NCBI GenBank assembly: GCA_050299435.1
Contig: JBNKVX010000003.1
Coordinates: forward strand, 24,128-88,127
From: 1162T-S-0a-05 sp050299435
GTDB lineage: Bacteria > Pseudomonadota > Gammaproteobacteria > Pseudomonadales > Cellvibrionaceae
DNA: 64,000 bases
Reading direction: 5' to 3'
Positions 26,482 through 34,782 of the stretch are shown here, piece by piece; the first letter of the stretch is position 1, and every line of letters begins with the position of its first letter. Under the pieces are notes generated by a model that saw only the letters and a program-made list of their open reading frames with translations, was not told the DNA's origin and searched no databases. The translations under genes and the position numbers were made by a program.

Positions 26482-26687
26482 TTTTCATTTTCTCCGAACG
26501 GGGGCGTTTATCCCCCTGAGGTTGGTTAATTTTCTGGTGGGGAGGGGCTTCTGAAACCATCGGAGGCAGGAAGCCGACGTTGAGCGTACAGGGATGTATT
26601 CACAGCGTGTTTCAGAAGCCCCTCCCCACCAGAAAATTGTCTTGGAGCTGTAATGAGATAAACGCCCCCGTTCGGAGAAAATGAAAA
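26482..26687. repeat. 206-bp nested perfect inverted repeat, MITE-like
   Basis: Two pairs of perfect inverted arms: outer 31 bp (26482-26512 with 26657-26687) and inner 30 bp (26528-26557 with 26609-26638), around a 51-base centre. The outer arms contain CTCCGAACGGGGGCG, the inner arms GGTGGGGAGGGGCTTC. A partial extra copy of the inner-arm end (AATTTCTGGTGG) lies at 26465-26476. It has no ORF and sits between two leftward genes, ending 9 bp from the HAD gene stop. It could be a miniature transposable element, a REP-type dispersed repeat, or a structured terminator. Confidence 0.85.
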
Positions 26688-26696
26688 CACCAAAAA

Positions 26697-27350
26697 TTAG
26701 AGTGAGGAGAGAATATATTCGCGGGCTTCTTTCATTGAATCGAAAACAGCTCTTGCACCCTGGTAACTTTTTGCGGCTGACCAGGTATTTTTAACAACCA
26801 CGCAGGGTATGCCTGCTGCAATCGCAGACTGTAATCCATTGTTGCTGTCTTCTATGGCAATACAGTTTGCTGGTGCGACGCCCAGTTTTTTGGCAGCTAG
26901 CAGATACACATCGGGAGCAGGTTTGCCTTTTGCCACTTCTTCGCTAGTGGCGAAACATTGAATATAACGATCGAAACCGTGAGCGTTGACCGAAGAATTT
27001 ACCTCACGAAAACCCGCTCCGGTTGCGATTGCCATATCGAGCTTATGCGCTTGAAAACTTTCCATTGTCTCTAAGACGTCTGGCAATAATTCAAAAGCTT
27101 TGCCCGTGACAGATTGTTCAACCATCACGTCTTTGAGATCATAAAGTGCTTGTGCTGTGAGCGGTAATGAATATTTGCTTATTAGAATTTCAGCATTTTT
27201 TATTGTAGGAATGCCAGAATGCTCCTTGATGTATTCCTCGGCGGTGAAATCGATATCATAAGGGCTCAGCACTTCTTGCCAAAGCTCGTAATGACGGCCC
27301 TCGGAGTCAACCAGTGTGCCGTCGTGGTCAAATATTACTGCTTGAATCAT
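26697..27350 (-). CDS. HAD phosphatase / beta-phosphoglucomutase-like protein
   Basis: 217-aa HAD subfamily IA enzyme: VIFDHDGTLVDSEG gives nucleophile Asp8 and acid/base Asp10; GKPAPDVYLLAAKKLG and IEDSNNGLQSAIAAG complete the site. Last gene of the glucosylglycerate operon, 40 bp after the GH13_18 phosphorylase. The phosphorylase should release alpha-glucose 1-phosphate, so this protein may handle a sugar phosphate in the same pathway, but a generic phosphatase is equally possible. Confidence 0.8.
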   Translation of the reverse strand: MIQAVIFDHDGTLVDSEGRHYELWQEVLSPYDIDFTAEEYIKEHSGIPTIKNAEILISKYSLPLTAQALYDLKDVMVEQSVTGKAFELLPDVLETMESFQAHKLDMAIATGAGFREVNSSVNAHGFDRYIQCFATSEEVAKGKPAPDVYLLAAKKLGVAPANCIAIEDSNNGLQSAIAAGIPCVVVKNTWSAAKSYQGARAVFDSMKEAREYILSSL

Positions 27351-27390
27351 CGATTAGAGTTGTAAGCGTTTTAAGTGGATAAATTTCATT

Positions 27391-29169
27391 TTATTTATTG
27401 CTAAGCCAAACACTTTGATAGGGCGCCAATGTTAACTCTTTGTGAAGGTCGTTGAAAACTTCTCCACTGATTAAATCTACCCATTTATCTAAATTGATTA
27501 AGTTGATGGATGAAAGAGGAATGGCAACTTCCTGATCGCTAATATTACTGATACAGAAAATACTTTGATCGCGTTTAACACTTTGTCTCCAAAATCCAAA
27601 CAACTGATCACCCAAGTGCAAAGTAAATTGTGTGGCATTGGGGTGAAAAGCGCTTTGCTTTTTACGAATTTCAATGAGACGTAATAATTCGTTAAATACT
27701 TTTGTGTGATGACTGTATTCGTTTTCCAGTAAACTCATCAATTCCGGGAATTGCCACTTAAAACGATTGATGGTGCGATTCTGGTTTGTGAGTTCAACGC
27801 CTTCTTGATAATTTTGCGTACCCAAAAAGCTATGAATATAAATCCCGGGTATGCCTTCCAAGCCTAACATAATCACATGGGCACAGATAAACCTTTGTAT
27901 TTGCCATTTATCTGGCCCGTGCGCACTGGTGCCTTGCAGGGCATCAAATAGGGTTACGTTTATTTCATAAGGTTTATTTCGGCCGCCTTCAAGCGCGCGC
28001 CAACCAATGCGGGCGCCAAAACTTTGCATAGTATTTACGAGAGTATCAATTTCATCTTCAGACAAAAGACCTTCGGCAGGTCGTAAACCAATTCCATCGT
28101 GTGAAGCAATAAAATTAAAATAAAAAGTGCCAAATTGGGCGGGGGGCATGGTCATCTGCCAGGTTTTTAAATATTGGCTTGTGCCCGTGACCAAGGCATG
28201 TACCAGTAGGGGTGGCAGAGAAAAATTGTAAACTGCGTGTGCCTCGTTAGCGTTTCCAAAATAGCTGAGATTTTCGTGGTTGGGTAAATTGGTTTCAGTG
28301 ATAATAATGCAATTGGGTGAATGGTGTTCTATTAGTGTGCGAATTAATCGAACCACCTCATGGGTTTTGGGATGATTTAAACAACTGGTGCCCAGTTCCT
28401 TCCATAAAAATGCGACGGCATCCAAGCGAAATATTTTTACACCTCGATCCAGATAGAGCTTTATGATGTTAATCATTTCAATCAAGACGTCTGGGTTGGA
28501 AAAATTCAAATCCACTTGATCATGACTGAAAGTGCACCAGACAAATTTTTTGCCATCAAGCGTTTCAACTTCTCGCAGTAAAGGGTGAGTGCGAGGGCGT
28601 ACTACAAGCGTGGTATCTATATTGGGTTCGACTTCAATAAAATAATCTTTCCCGGGTTCCTTGCGTTGTTTAAAATTATCAAACCAACGGCTGCGACTCG
28701 AACAATGGTTGATGACCAAGTCTGCCATAAGATCGAAATCCTTGGAGATGTCGACGATATCTTGCCAATCGCCCAAGCCATCGTTAATCAGGGTGTAATC
28801 AATAACGGAAAATCCATCGTCTGAACTGTAAGGGAAAAATGGCAGTATATGGACACCACTTACCGCACCTTTTAAATTTTCTTTTAAAAATTTATGCAGC
28901 GTGGAAAGTGGCGTAGTATTTTCCTCGATAATGCTATCCCCATAGGTGATAAGCCAAACGTCTTCTTGATCCCAGAAATTTTCATGCAGTCCAGGTTTGC
29001 TACAGCTTTCTTCCAGACCCATGGTTAAAATTAACTTCTTTGCGAGGGCAGGAATATTAATCTCAGGAAAGTTTTGTGGGTCGTAAATAAATTGCAAGTG
29101 AGTTTCGACAATGAATCGTAGTTCTTTTTGAATTTGCGGTGATGCCTGACTGTTTTCAATATTGCTCAT
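27391..29169 (-). CDS. GH13_18 phosphorylase, probably glucosylglycerate phosphorylase
   Basis: 592-aa (beta/alpha)8 enzyme of the sucrose-phosphorylase subfamily that cleaves an alpha-glucoside with phosphate to give glucose 1-phosphate. Visible catalytic residues: nucleophile Asp250 in IFRLDAVAFLWKE, acid/base Glu292 in ITETN, and Asp358 in ASHDG. The AFLWKE loop resembles glucosylglycerate phosphorylases (E. coli YcjM type) more than sucrose phosphorylase. The operon contains the enzymes that make glucosylglycerate, which supports that substrate. No signal peptide; cytoplasmic. It follows gpgS by 33 bp. Confidence 0.85.
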   Translation of the reverse strand: MSNIENSQASPQIQKELRFIVETHLQFIYDPQNFPEINIPALAKKLILTMGLEESCSKPGLHENFWDQEDVWLITYGDSIIEENTTPLSTLHKFLKENLKGAVSGVHILPFFPYSSDDGFSVIDYTLINDGLGDWQDIVDISKDFDLMADLVINHCSSRSRWFDNFKQRKEPGKDYFIEVEPNIDTTLVVRPRTHPLLREVETLDGKKFVWCTFSHDQVDLNFSNPDVLIEMINIIKLYLDRGVKIFRLDAVAFLWKELGTSCLNHPKTHEVVRLIRTLIEHHSPNCIIITETNLPNHENLSYFGNANEAHAVYNFSLPPLLVHALVTGTSQYLKTWQMTMPPAQFGTFYFNFIASHDGIGLRPAEGLLSEDEIDTLVNTMQSFGARIGWRALEGGRNKPYEINVTLFDALQGTSAHGPDKWQIQRFICAHVIMLGLEGIPGIYIHSFLGTQNYQEGVELTNQNRTINRFKWQFPELMSLLENEYSHHTKVFNELLRLIEIRKKQSAFHPNATQFTLHLGDQLFGFWRQSVKRDQSIFCISNISDQEVAIPLSSINLINLDKWVDLISGEVFNDLHKELTLAPYQSVWLSNK

Positions 29170-29202
29170 GGCATGACTTCTCTCAAATAATACGTTTTAA
29201 AA

Positions 29203-30423
29203 TTATTGATAATCTTGCATATCATCTAATACAGCTTGATGGATTTCATTTAGAACGCCTGGTACGGCGCTGGTGACTCTGTTCCAGCTGGGGATAAAAG
29301 GCTTTTCCATGGGATTCTCCAAAAAACTTTGCCCAGCAACAAGAATATTTGTGGCAAAAAGTTCCACTGCCCTTTCTTCATTGTGTACGTCGAGCTTTAA
29401 GCCATTCATTAGGGCATCGTTATAGTAAGTCTCGATAAAATCCAGTGCGATACGAAAATAAGTCGCTTTAATTGAGCGGAAAGTTTCAGAGTTAAATACT
29501 ACGCCATTCGTTGCGAGCTTTCGAAATAACGCTTTGGAAATATCTATCGACATTTTTGCCAGACCTTTGCTTGCGTCCTCTGAGCTAAGCTTTTGGTGTT
29601 TATGGTCGTAAGAATCGGCAATGTCTGCCTGACACAAACGATTGTTGGCATAGTTGCGGTTGAGTTCTGAAAGTACACCGATTTCCAAGCCCCAGTCGCT
29701 GGGTATGCGAATATCGTTGATCACATCAGTGCGAAATGAAAATTCACCGGCAAGAGGATAGCGAAAACTGTCGATGTAATCGAGGTAATCCATATTGCCC
29801 ACTGTTTTCTTTAGTGCGCGAATCAGCGGTGTAACAAGTAAGCGGCTAACCCTCCCATGAATTTTTCCATCTGCTACGCGAGCGTAGTAGCCTTTGCAAA
29901 ATTCGTAGTTAAAACTGGTGTTGGCAACCGGATAAATAAGGCGCGCGAGTAAACTTTTGTTGTAAGTGACGATGTCGCAATCATGAAGCGCGACTGATTG
30001 AGATTTTCCTGAAGCCAATACAAAACCAAGGCAATACCAAACGTTGCGTCCTTTCCCTGGTTCCAGTGGAGCAAGACCTTCATCGTGAAGCCGGTCGTCA
30101 ATGGCGCGTAAACGTGGACCATCGTTCCAAAGGATTTTAAATTCCTGCTTGAGAGGTTTAAAAAATTCAAGTGCCTCTCGATATTGTTTCTCGTTTGCTT
30201 TGTCCAGACCGATTACAATTTCCGATAAATATTTTACCTTACTCAGTTCATTGACAATGTTGGGTAATGCATCTCCCTGGAGTTCTGAATACAGAGAGGG
30301 TAGTACCAATGTCATGGGGCGTACTTTGGAAAATTCGCACAGCTCTTTTTCCATATCTTCGATGGGGCGTTGAGATAAGTTATGCAGCGTAGTGATAATG
30401 CCGTTTTGATAAAAGTCTGCCAT
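29203..30423 (-). CDS. gpgS: Glucosyl-3-phosphoglycerate synthase
   Basis: Retaining glycosyltransferase (406 aa) joining NDP-glucose and 3-phosphoglycerate to glucosyl-3-phosphoglycerate. It has a GT-A fold with ITTLHNLSQRP at the start, LVLPSLYSEL, EIVIGLDKANEKQ and the metal-binding DCD motif at 148-150 in SVALHDCDIVTYN, followed by FNYEFCKGYYARV. Central enzyme of the operon, between the phosphatase and the phosphorylase. A mannosyl rather than glucosyl donor is less likely given the GpgS-type features. Confidence 0.87.
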   Translation of the reverse strand: MADFYQNGIITTLHNLSQRPIEDMEKELCEFSKVRPMTLVLPSLYSELQGDALPNIVNELSKVKYLSEIVIGLDKANEKQYREALEFFKPLKQEFKILWNDGPRLRAIDDRLHDEGLAPLEPGKGRNVWYCLGFVLASGKSQSVALHDCDIVTYNKSLLARLIYPVANTSFNYEFCKGYYARVADGKIHGRVSRLLVTPLIRALKKTVGNMDYLDYIDSFRYPLAGEFSFRTDVINDIRIPSDWGLEIGVLSELNRNYANNRLCQADIADSYDHKHQKLSSEDASKGLAKMSIDISKALFRKLATNGVVFNSETFRSIKATYFRIALDFIETYYNDALMNGLKLDVHNEERAVELFATNILVAGQSFLENPMEKPFIPSWNRVTSAVPGVLNEIHQAVLDDMQDYQ

Positions 30424-30452
30424 GGGATCTTCCTTTGTCTAGCTTAAATGAT

Positions 30453-31349
30453 TTATTGGGTTTCCAGTTTTGTGTCCATTTGCGGTTTTAATTTGTTAAT
30501 TGCTTCATTCCAGCCTTCTGGGCCATATAAACGTGTTCTGTAAAGTTGTGCATGTTGAAATTCGGGGAAGTTGAATGAGGGAGACCTAACTTGCACAGCA
30601 ATCTCGGCGAGACTTAACATATTTAAGTCGTTTGGCCCATCACCCAAAGCAGCGATATTTATGGGCCTTCCAGTAAGTTCTTTATAAAAGTCCTTTAGCC
30701 AAAGCATGGAAGTGCCTTTATTGGTTTGACCTAAAATATGGAAAAAGCGCCCTCCCTTAAGAATATTTAAGCCCAATGACGCAAGATGGTTTTTAAAAGC
30801 GAGAAAATTTTCCTCGGTCTGCTGCCAAATAAGGGGTTCTGAATATTCTCTTTGGCTTGCAAGTTTTGCCGTATTTTCATCAAGGCCGGTTGCTTCAACG
30901 ATTTGTTTTGGTGACCAGTCTGAAAATCCGCTAAATTTCCAATTTTCATTGGTTTTGGCAGTCTTTAAAACATCGAGTATGTCGGACTTCTTAAAACCAA
31001 AAACTTTGGTCAAGTGCTTTTCATCTTCATCCAGATTGCTCAGTTCAGGTATTTCCGCTCTTAATGTTTTTAAATACGATTTCGGAAAAACAACTGCGGA
31101 GCCGTTTTCAACAATGAAGGGGTAGCAAAGATGCATTTTTTCCTGGAGAGCAGTCACTTCAGCTGTTGTTTTGCTGGTATTAATAATGATTGGAATATTT
31201 TTAGAGGCTAGCCAGCGCATGGCTTCCTTTGCTGCATCCCAGCTATAGCTGTGGTGATCCAATAAAGTGCCATCCAAATCGGTCACCACAAGAAAATGGG
31301 ACGTGGCATTTTTTTCGTTTGATTTAGTTTCTGGTAGCATGATTTTCAA
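30453..31349 (-). CDS. Glucosyl/mannosyl-3-phosphoglycerate phosphatase (HAD-IIB)
   Basis: 298-aa HAD subfamily IIB enzyme that would dephosphorylate glucosyl-3-phosphoglycerate to glucosylglycerate. Catalytic VVTDLDGTLLDHHSY (Asp24, Asp26), INTSKTTAEV as motif II, and ALGDGPNDLNML as motif IV. Family name MpgP/GpgP; the neighbouring GpgS implies the glucosyl substrate. The first 26 bp overlap the end of the glycerate kinase gene. A start three codons in (ATG 31340) is possible. Confidence 0.87.
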   Translation of the reverse strand: MKIMLPETKSNEKNATSHFLVVTDLDGTLLDHHSYSWDAAKEAMRWLASKNIPIIINTSKTTAEVTALQEKMHLCYPFIVENGSAVVFPKSYLKTLRAEIPELSNLDEDEKHLTKVFGFKKSDILDVLKTAKTNENWKFSGFSDWSPKQIVEATGLDENTAKLASQREYSEPLIWQQTEENFLAFKNHLASLGLNILKGGRFFHILGQTNKGTSMLWLKDFYKELTGRPINIAALGDGPNDLNMLSLAEIAVQVRSPSFNFPEFQHAQLYRTRLYGPEGWNEAINKLKPQMDTKLETQ

Positions 31350-32283
31350 TTAAGTCTACTATCTGGTGATGTTCGTTCAGAGGAAGAAGCCAGTCTGCTT
31401 TTTCGGGAAGCGTTTTAAGGCAATGGAGTGTGAGACGCTCGTAGTGTGAAATAAATCTTAGCAAGCCATCGGTATCAAGAAGCTTGGTATTGGTAAGATT
31501 TTCTCTTTTAACTCTGTCAGCCAGTTTTTTTTCCTGGAGAGCCCGCCACTGGTAAACACATTCAAAAGAAGGCGCCGCTAAAACAATGAGTTTATTTAAG
31601 CGAGAAAAAAGCCTTGCATAATCTTCTTTCAGTTGTTGATTCACGTAATTCCGCCAAATTCGATGGCTGTCTTCTTCGGCCTCTAAACGGTTGACGGGAG
31701 AGACCAGGGATCCTTCATCTTGAGCCTCTATACCGACACACCAGCCTTCAAAAATAACAACATCAACTGGCCCCTCTGTATTTGGCCAGAATGAAGAGAG
31801 GACACGATCATCAACTGCCTTATTAAAGACGGGTAGCGCAAGTGTCTCGCCCTTTCCAAGTAAGCTCAGTTCGTTGAATATTTTTTTTGCCAGGGGTAGG
31901 TCATGGGTACCCGGAACACCGCGAGTGACCAGCAGTGGATGGATACGTTTTGCCAGTTCGCGTCGTGCTTTTAGTGTGAGATAAAAATCATCAAGGGATA
32001 AAACGCAAACTCTCAGTTGATACTCATCTTCAAGAATGATTTTTAGAAAAGCGGCCATTGTGCTCTTGCCGCTGCCCTGGCACCCCTGAACCCCTAGGAA
32101 AAAGCAGTCCTGCTGTTTAGAGGATGCCAGAGCGATATTATGTGCCAGGGGCCGATACCACTGTTGCACAATATCGTGAAAACTTTCACTAAGGTCGTGT
32201 TGTGTAATGGCTTGATTTATTCGATTATGCACCATATCGGGTCGCTTATTTAAGTTGCTTGTTGCGCCTGCTTGTTTATGCAC
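31324..32283 (-). CDS. D-glycerate 3-kinase (GLYK family)
   Basis: P-loop kinase (319 aa) expected to phosphorylate D-glycerate to 3-phosphoglycerate, the acceptor for GpgS. Walker A GCQGSGKST at residues 67-75; LSLDDFYLTLKARRELAKR and TRGVPGTHD follow the family pattern; VDVVIFEGWCVG is the Walker B-like strand. First gene of the five-gene operon. It would supply 3-phosphoglycerate for synthesis or reclaim glycerate released by the phosphorylase. The start may instead be ATG 32235 (residue 17). Resemblance to the pantothenate/uridine kinase superfamily is general; GLYK is the best fit. Confidence 0.83.
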   Translation of the reverse strand: MHKQAGATSNLNKRPDMVHNRINQAITQHDLSESFHDIVQQWYRPLAHNIALASSKQQDCFFLGVQGCQGSGKSTMAAFLKIILEDEYQLRVCVLSLDDFYLTLKARRELAKRIHPLLVTRGVPGTHDLPLAKKIFNELSLLGKGETLALPVFNKAVDDRVLSSFWPNTEGPVDVVIFEGWCVGIEAQDEGSLVSPVNRLEAEEDSHRIWRNYVNQQLKEDYARLFSRLNKLIVLAAPSFECVYQWRALQEKKLADRVKRENLTNTKLLDTDGLLRFISHYERLTLHCLKTLPEKADWLLPLNEHHQIVDLIENHATRN

Positions 32284-32506
32284 AATAATAGGGCTTGGTT
32301 GCAGGTTCTACCCCTTTAAGCGGGCATTTAACCGCCTCTGAGGGTATGTAGGAGCAAATAGTGATCCAGGTTTGAGAAAGGGCTGATGATGAACTGATTA
32401 AATCGAGCCTTTGCCCAAATAATACTTTTAAGTGTGTAGGTAATCTCATTAATATAGCGACTCGCTGCTATCATACGGCAGCTCACAGGGGCCTTAGAGT
32501 TTTTCA
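32284..32506. promoter_or_regulatory. Divergent promoter region, glucosylglycerate operon / retropepsin operon
   Basis: 223 bp between two divergent operons. It must hold both promoters, but no clean -35/-10 pair, operator or riboswitch-like structure was recognised. Confidence 0.3.
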
Positions 32507-33277
32507 ATGGAAAGCACAATGCGACGTAGCCTGATTCTGGCGACAGTTCTGATTTATATAATATTATTGAGCGCGTGTAGCGCTCTGCCAAAAATGCCTT
32601 CCTCACTGGAAAATAGCGTCAATGAAAACACCAGTTTGATCCAGACGCAGCAGTCTATGTTGACCGAACAGAGCCAGCAGTTGGAGCAGGTTAACGCTAA
32701 TCAAATGGCTATCGTGGATGCTTTGGATGAGCTCAAAAATCAACTTGTTGGATTGCGGCAGCAAAATCAACCCGTTACCAAAAAATCTGAAAAGGTGGTG
32801 GCTCGTAAAGTCGTCACCAAGGTGTCCTCTCCTGTTGAAGGAAAAATGGTAGTCGGGCGCAATGAGTGGGTATGGGTCGAATTGTTCGATCGCTACATTA
32901 ATGCGCGCATTGATACAGGTACACGCTCATCAACATTGAATGTAAAAAATTTACAACCCTTCGAGCGCAATGGAGAGAGCTGGGTTCGCTTTGAAGTGGC
33001 TGAACTGGAAGACCAGGAAGTGCTTTGGGAAGCGCCGCTATCACGTTATTTACGCGTAAAAAATGGCGGCGGGGAAGAGCTTGAGCGCAGACCAGTAATT
33101 AAAGTCAGTGTTCGCCTTGGCAGTATGATCGAAGAAACCGAACTTACTTTGGCTAGCAAAACCGGTTCATCCTATCCGCTGCAACTCGGGCGGGACTTTT
33201 TACGCGATATCGCTGTTGTTGATGTTTCCCGCAGGTTTATCCAACCAAAATTAGAAGAAAAAACTGTCTCAAGATAG
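32507..33277 (+). CDS. Retropepsin-like aspartic protease lipoprotein (PF05618 type)
   Basis: 256-aa protein of the family often labelled ATP-dependent zinc protease but with a retropepsin fold. A signal sequence with lipobox LSAC places lipid-modified Cys24 at the mature N-terminus. A coiled coil (about 35-85, MLTEQSQQLEQVNANQ) leads to the C-terminal domain, whose active site is Asp136 in ARIDTGTRSSTLNV. The stop overlaps the GTG start of the next gene by one base. Together with the following two genes it forms a conserved three-gene set described in amidoligase surveys (Iyer, Aravind and colleagues). Confidence 0.85.
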   Translation: MESTMRRSLILATVLIYIILLSACSALPKMPSSLENSVNENTSLIQTQQSMLTEQSQQLEQVNANQMAIVDALDELKNQLVGLRQQNQPVTKKSEKVVARKVVTKVSSPVEGKMVVGRNEWVWVELFDRYINARIDTGTRSSTLNVKNLQPFERNGESWVRFEVAELEDQEVLWEAPLSRYLRVKNGGGEELERRPVIKVSVRLGSMIEETELTLASKTGSSYPLQLGRDFLRDIAVVDVSRRFIQPKLEEKTVSR

Positions 33278-34782
33278 TGAATAAATCACGCACACCTTTT
33301 TACATATTGATTGTTTTGCTCCTGCTCGCCGGGCTAAGTTTGATATGGCATCGACACAGTCAGCAAAATGTTCCTTTTTTGCCTGGAGAAAAGCGGCAGA
33401 TTTGGTCTATTGAAGCGAAAATAGAATTTTTAGCGAATAACAATCCCGTTAAAATATCTTTGGCCATCCCCGATACTCAACCTGGTTTTGAACGCTTGGG
33501 CGAACACACCGCGAGCCCGGGATATGGCTTGGCTTTCAGCGAAAAAGATGACGGCCGCCGAGCGGAATGGACGATACGCAGTGCCAATGGAATTCAGACC
33601 TTGTATTACCGTGTTGATATGTTGGTTCAGGAGGGCAATCTTCCCCAGGAACAAAATCCTCCCGCACTTAAACACGGACTTAACGGTGATCGTGGGCCCT
33701 ATACCACTGCTGCGCGTCAGTTACTGGAAAGAGCACGCTCACGTTCGGCAGACAGTATTACCCTCGCACGTGAACTCATTCGCGAATTTAATGCTTCTAC
33801 TCAGGAAGCTGAATTTCTCGCTCAAAAACAAACTCGCAGTAGCTGGTTGGTTGCACTTCTGAATGAAGCGAGTGTCGCAGCACGTGAGGTGTTTGTATTA
33901 AATCTTGAGGATGGACGTCGTCGACAATCCCTGCAAACCCTTATCCAGGTTTTTGACGAGGGAACTTACGAATTATTTGATCCCATTAGCGGCTTGCAGG
34001 GCCGCCAGGAAAACCAAATTCTGTGGGAATATCAGAGCGGCCCGCTACTGGACCTTGTGGGCGGTAGTCAATCTAACGTTTTGTTTTCCTTTATAAAGCA
34101 AGAAGTTCCTTTGGAAGCAAACGAGCCCGAAGTGCGAGATTTTTTTGGATTCTCCATACACAGTTTGCCGCTGGAAGAACAGGCCATGTTTAAAGGGATT
34201 CTGTTAATTCCGGTGGGCGTGCTTGTTGTTGTATTTATGCGAATATTTATTGGCTTGCGCACATCCGGTACTTTTATGCCGGTGCTTATCGCGATCTCGT
34301 TCATCCAAACTTCACTGCTAACCGGCTTGATCGGTTTTGTGTTGATCGTCAGCGTTGGCTTATTAATTAGAAGTTATTTAAGCAATCTGAATTTGTTATT
34401 AGTGGCGAGAATTTCGGCCGTCATTGTTACGGTGATCATTATGATCACAGCTTTTTCTATTTTATCCTTTCAGCTGGGCTTGTCAGAAGGTTTGAAAGTA
34501 ACTTTTTTCCCCATGATTATTTTGAGTTGGACCATCGAGCGTATGTCGATCCTCTGGGAAGAAGAAAGTCCGAAAGAAGTATTGGTGCAGGTCGGCGGAG
34601 CGCTGCTGGTCGCAGTTGTCGCTTACGCTTTGATGATGAATGAATTTGTTCGTCATTTTACGTTTAACTTTCTGGGTCTCCAGCTCGTGTTGATGGCAAC
34701 GATATTGCTGTTTGGTAGTTATACCGGTTACCGTCTATTTGAATTGTGGCGTTTTAATTCACTGCTGGGTAAAAAGTCCTGA
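33277..34782 (+). CDS. Inactive transglutaminase fused to seven membrane helices (UUP1 type)
   Basis: 501-aa inner-membrane protein. N-terminal anchor helix (7-22), a large periplasmic region (about 25-300) corresponding to the inactive transglutaminase-like domain, then about seven helices (305-495), including GILLIPVGVLVVVFMRIF and ATILLFGSYTGY. It starts with GTG overlapping the previous stop and ends with TGA overlapping the next ATG, so the three genes are tightly coupled. Likely a membrane scaffold presenting the peptide or its modifying enzyme. Biochemical role unproven. Confidence 0.85.
   Translation: MNKSRTPFYILIVLLLLAGLSLIWHRHSQQNVPFLPGEKRQIWSIEAKIEFLANNNPVKISLAIPDTQPGFERLGEHTASPGYGLAFSEKDDGRRAEWTIRSANGIQTLYYRVDMLVQEGNLPQEQNPPALKHGLNGDRGPYTTAARQLLERARSRSADSITLARELIREFNASTQEAEFLAQKQTRSSWLVALLNEASVAAREVFVLNLEDGRRRQSLQTLIQVFDEGTYELFDPISGLQGRQENQILWEYQSGPLLDLVGGSQSNVLFSFIKQEVPLEANEPEVRDFFGFSIHSLPLEEQAMFKGILLIPVGVLVVVFMRIFIGLRTSGTFMPVLIAISFIQTSLLTGLIGFVLIVSVGLLIRSYLSNLNLLLVARISAVIVTVIIMITAFSILSFQLGLSEGLKVTFFPMIILSWTIERMSILWEEESPKEVLVQVGGALLVAVVAYALMMNEFVRHFTFNFLGLQLVLMATILLFGSYTGYRLFELWRFNSLLGKKS

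Noticed and set aside
26482..26687. CRISPR-like repeat
   Set aside because: Only two pairs of inverted arms, not direct repeats with regular spacers.
27391..29169. Sucrose phosphorylase as the name for the GH13_18 enzyme
   Set aside because: Same subfamily, but the AFLWKE loop and the surrounding glucosylglycerate genes fit glucosylglycerate phosphorylase better.
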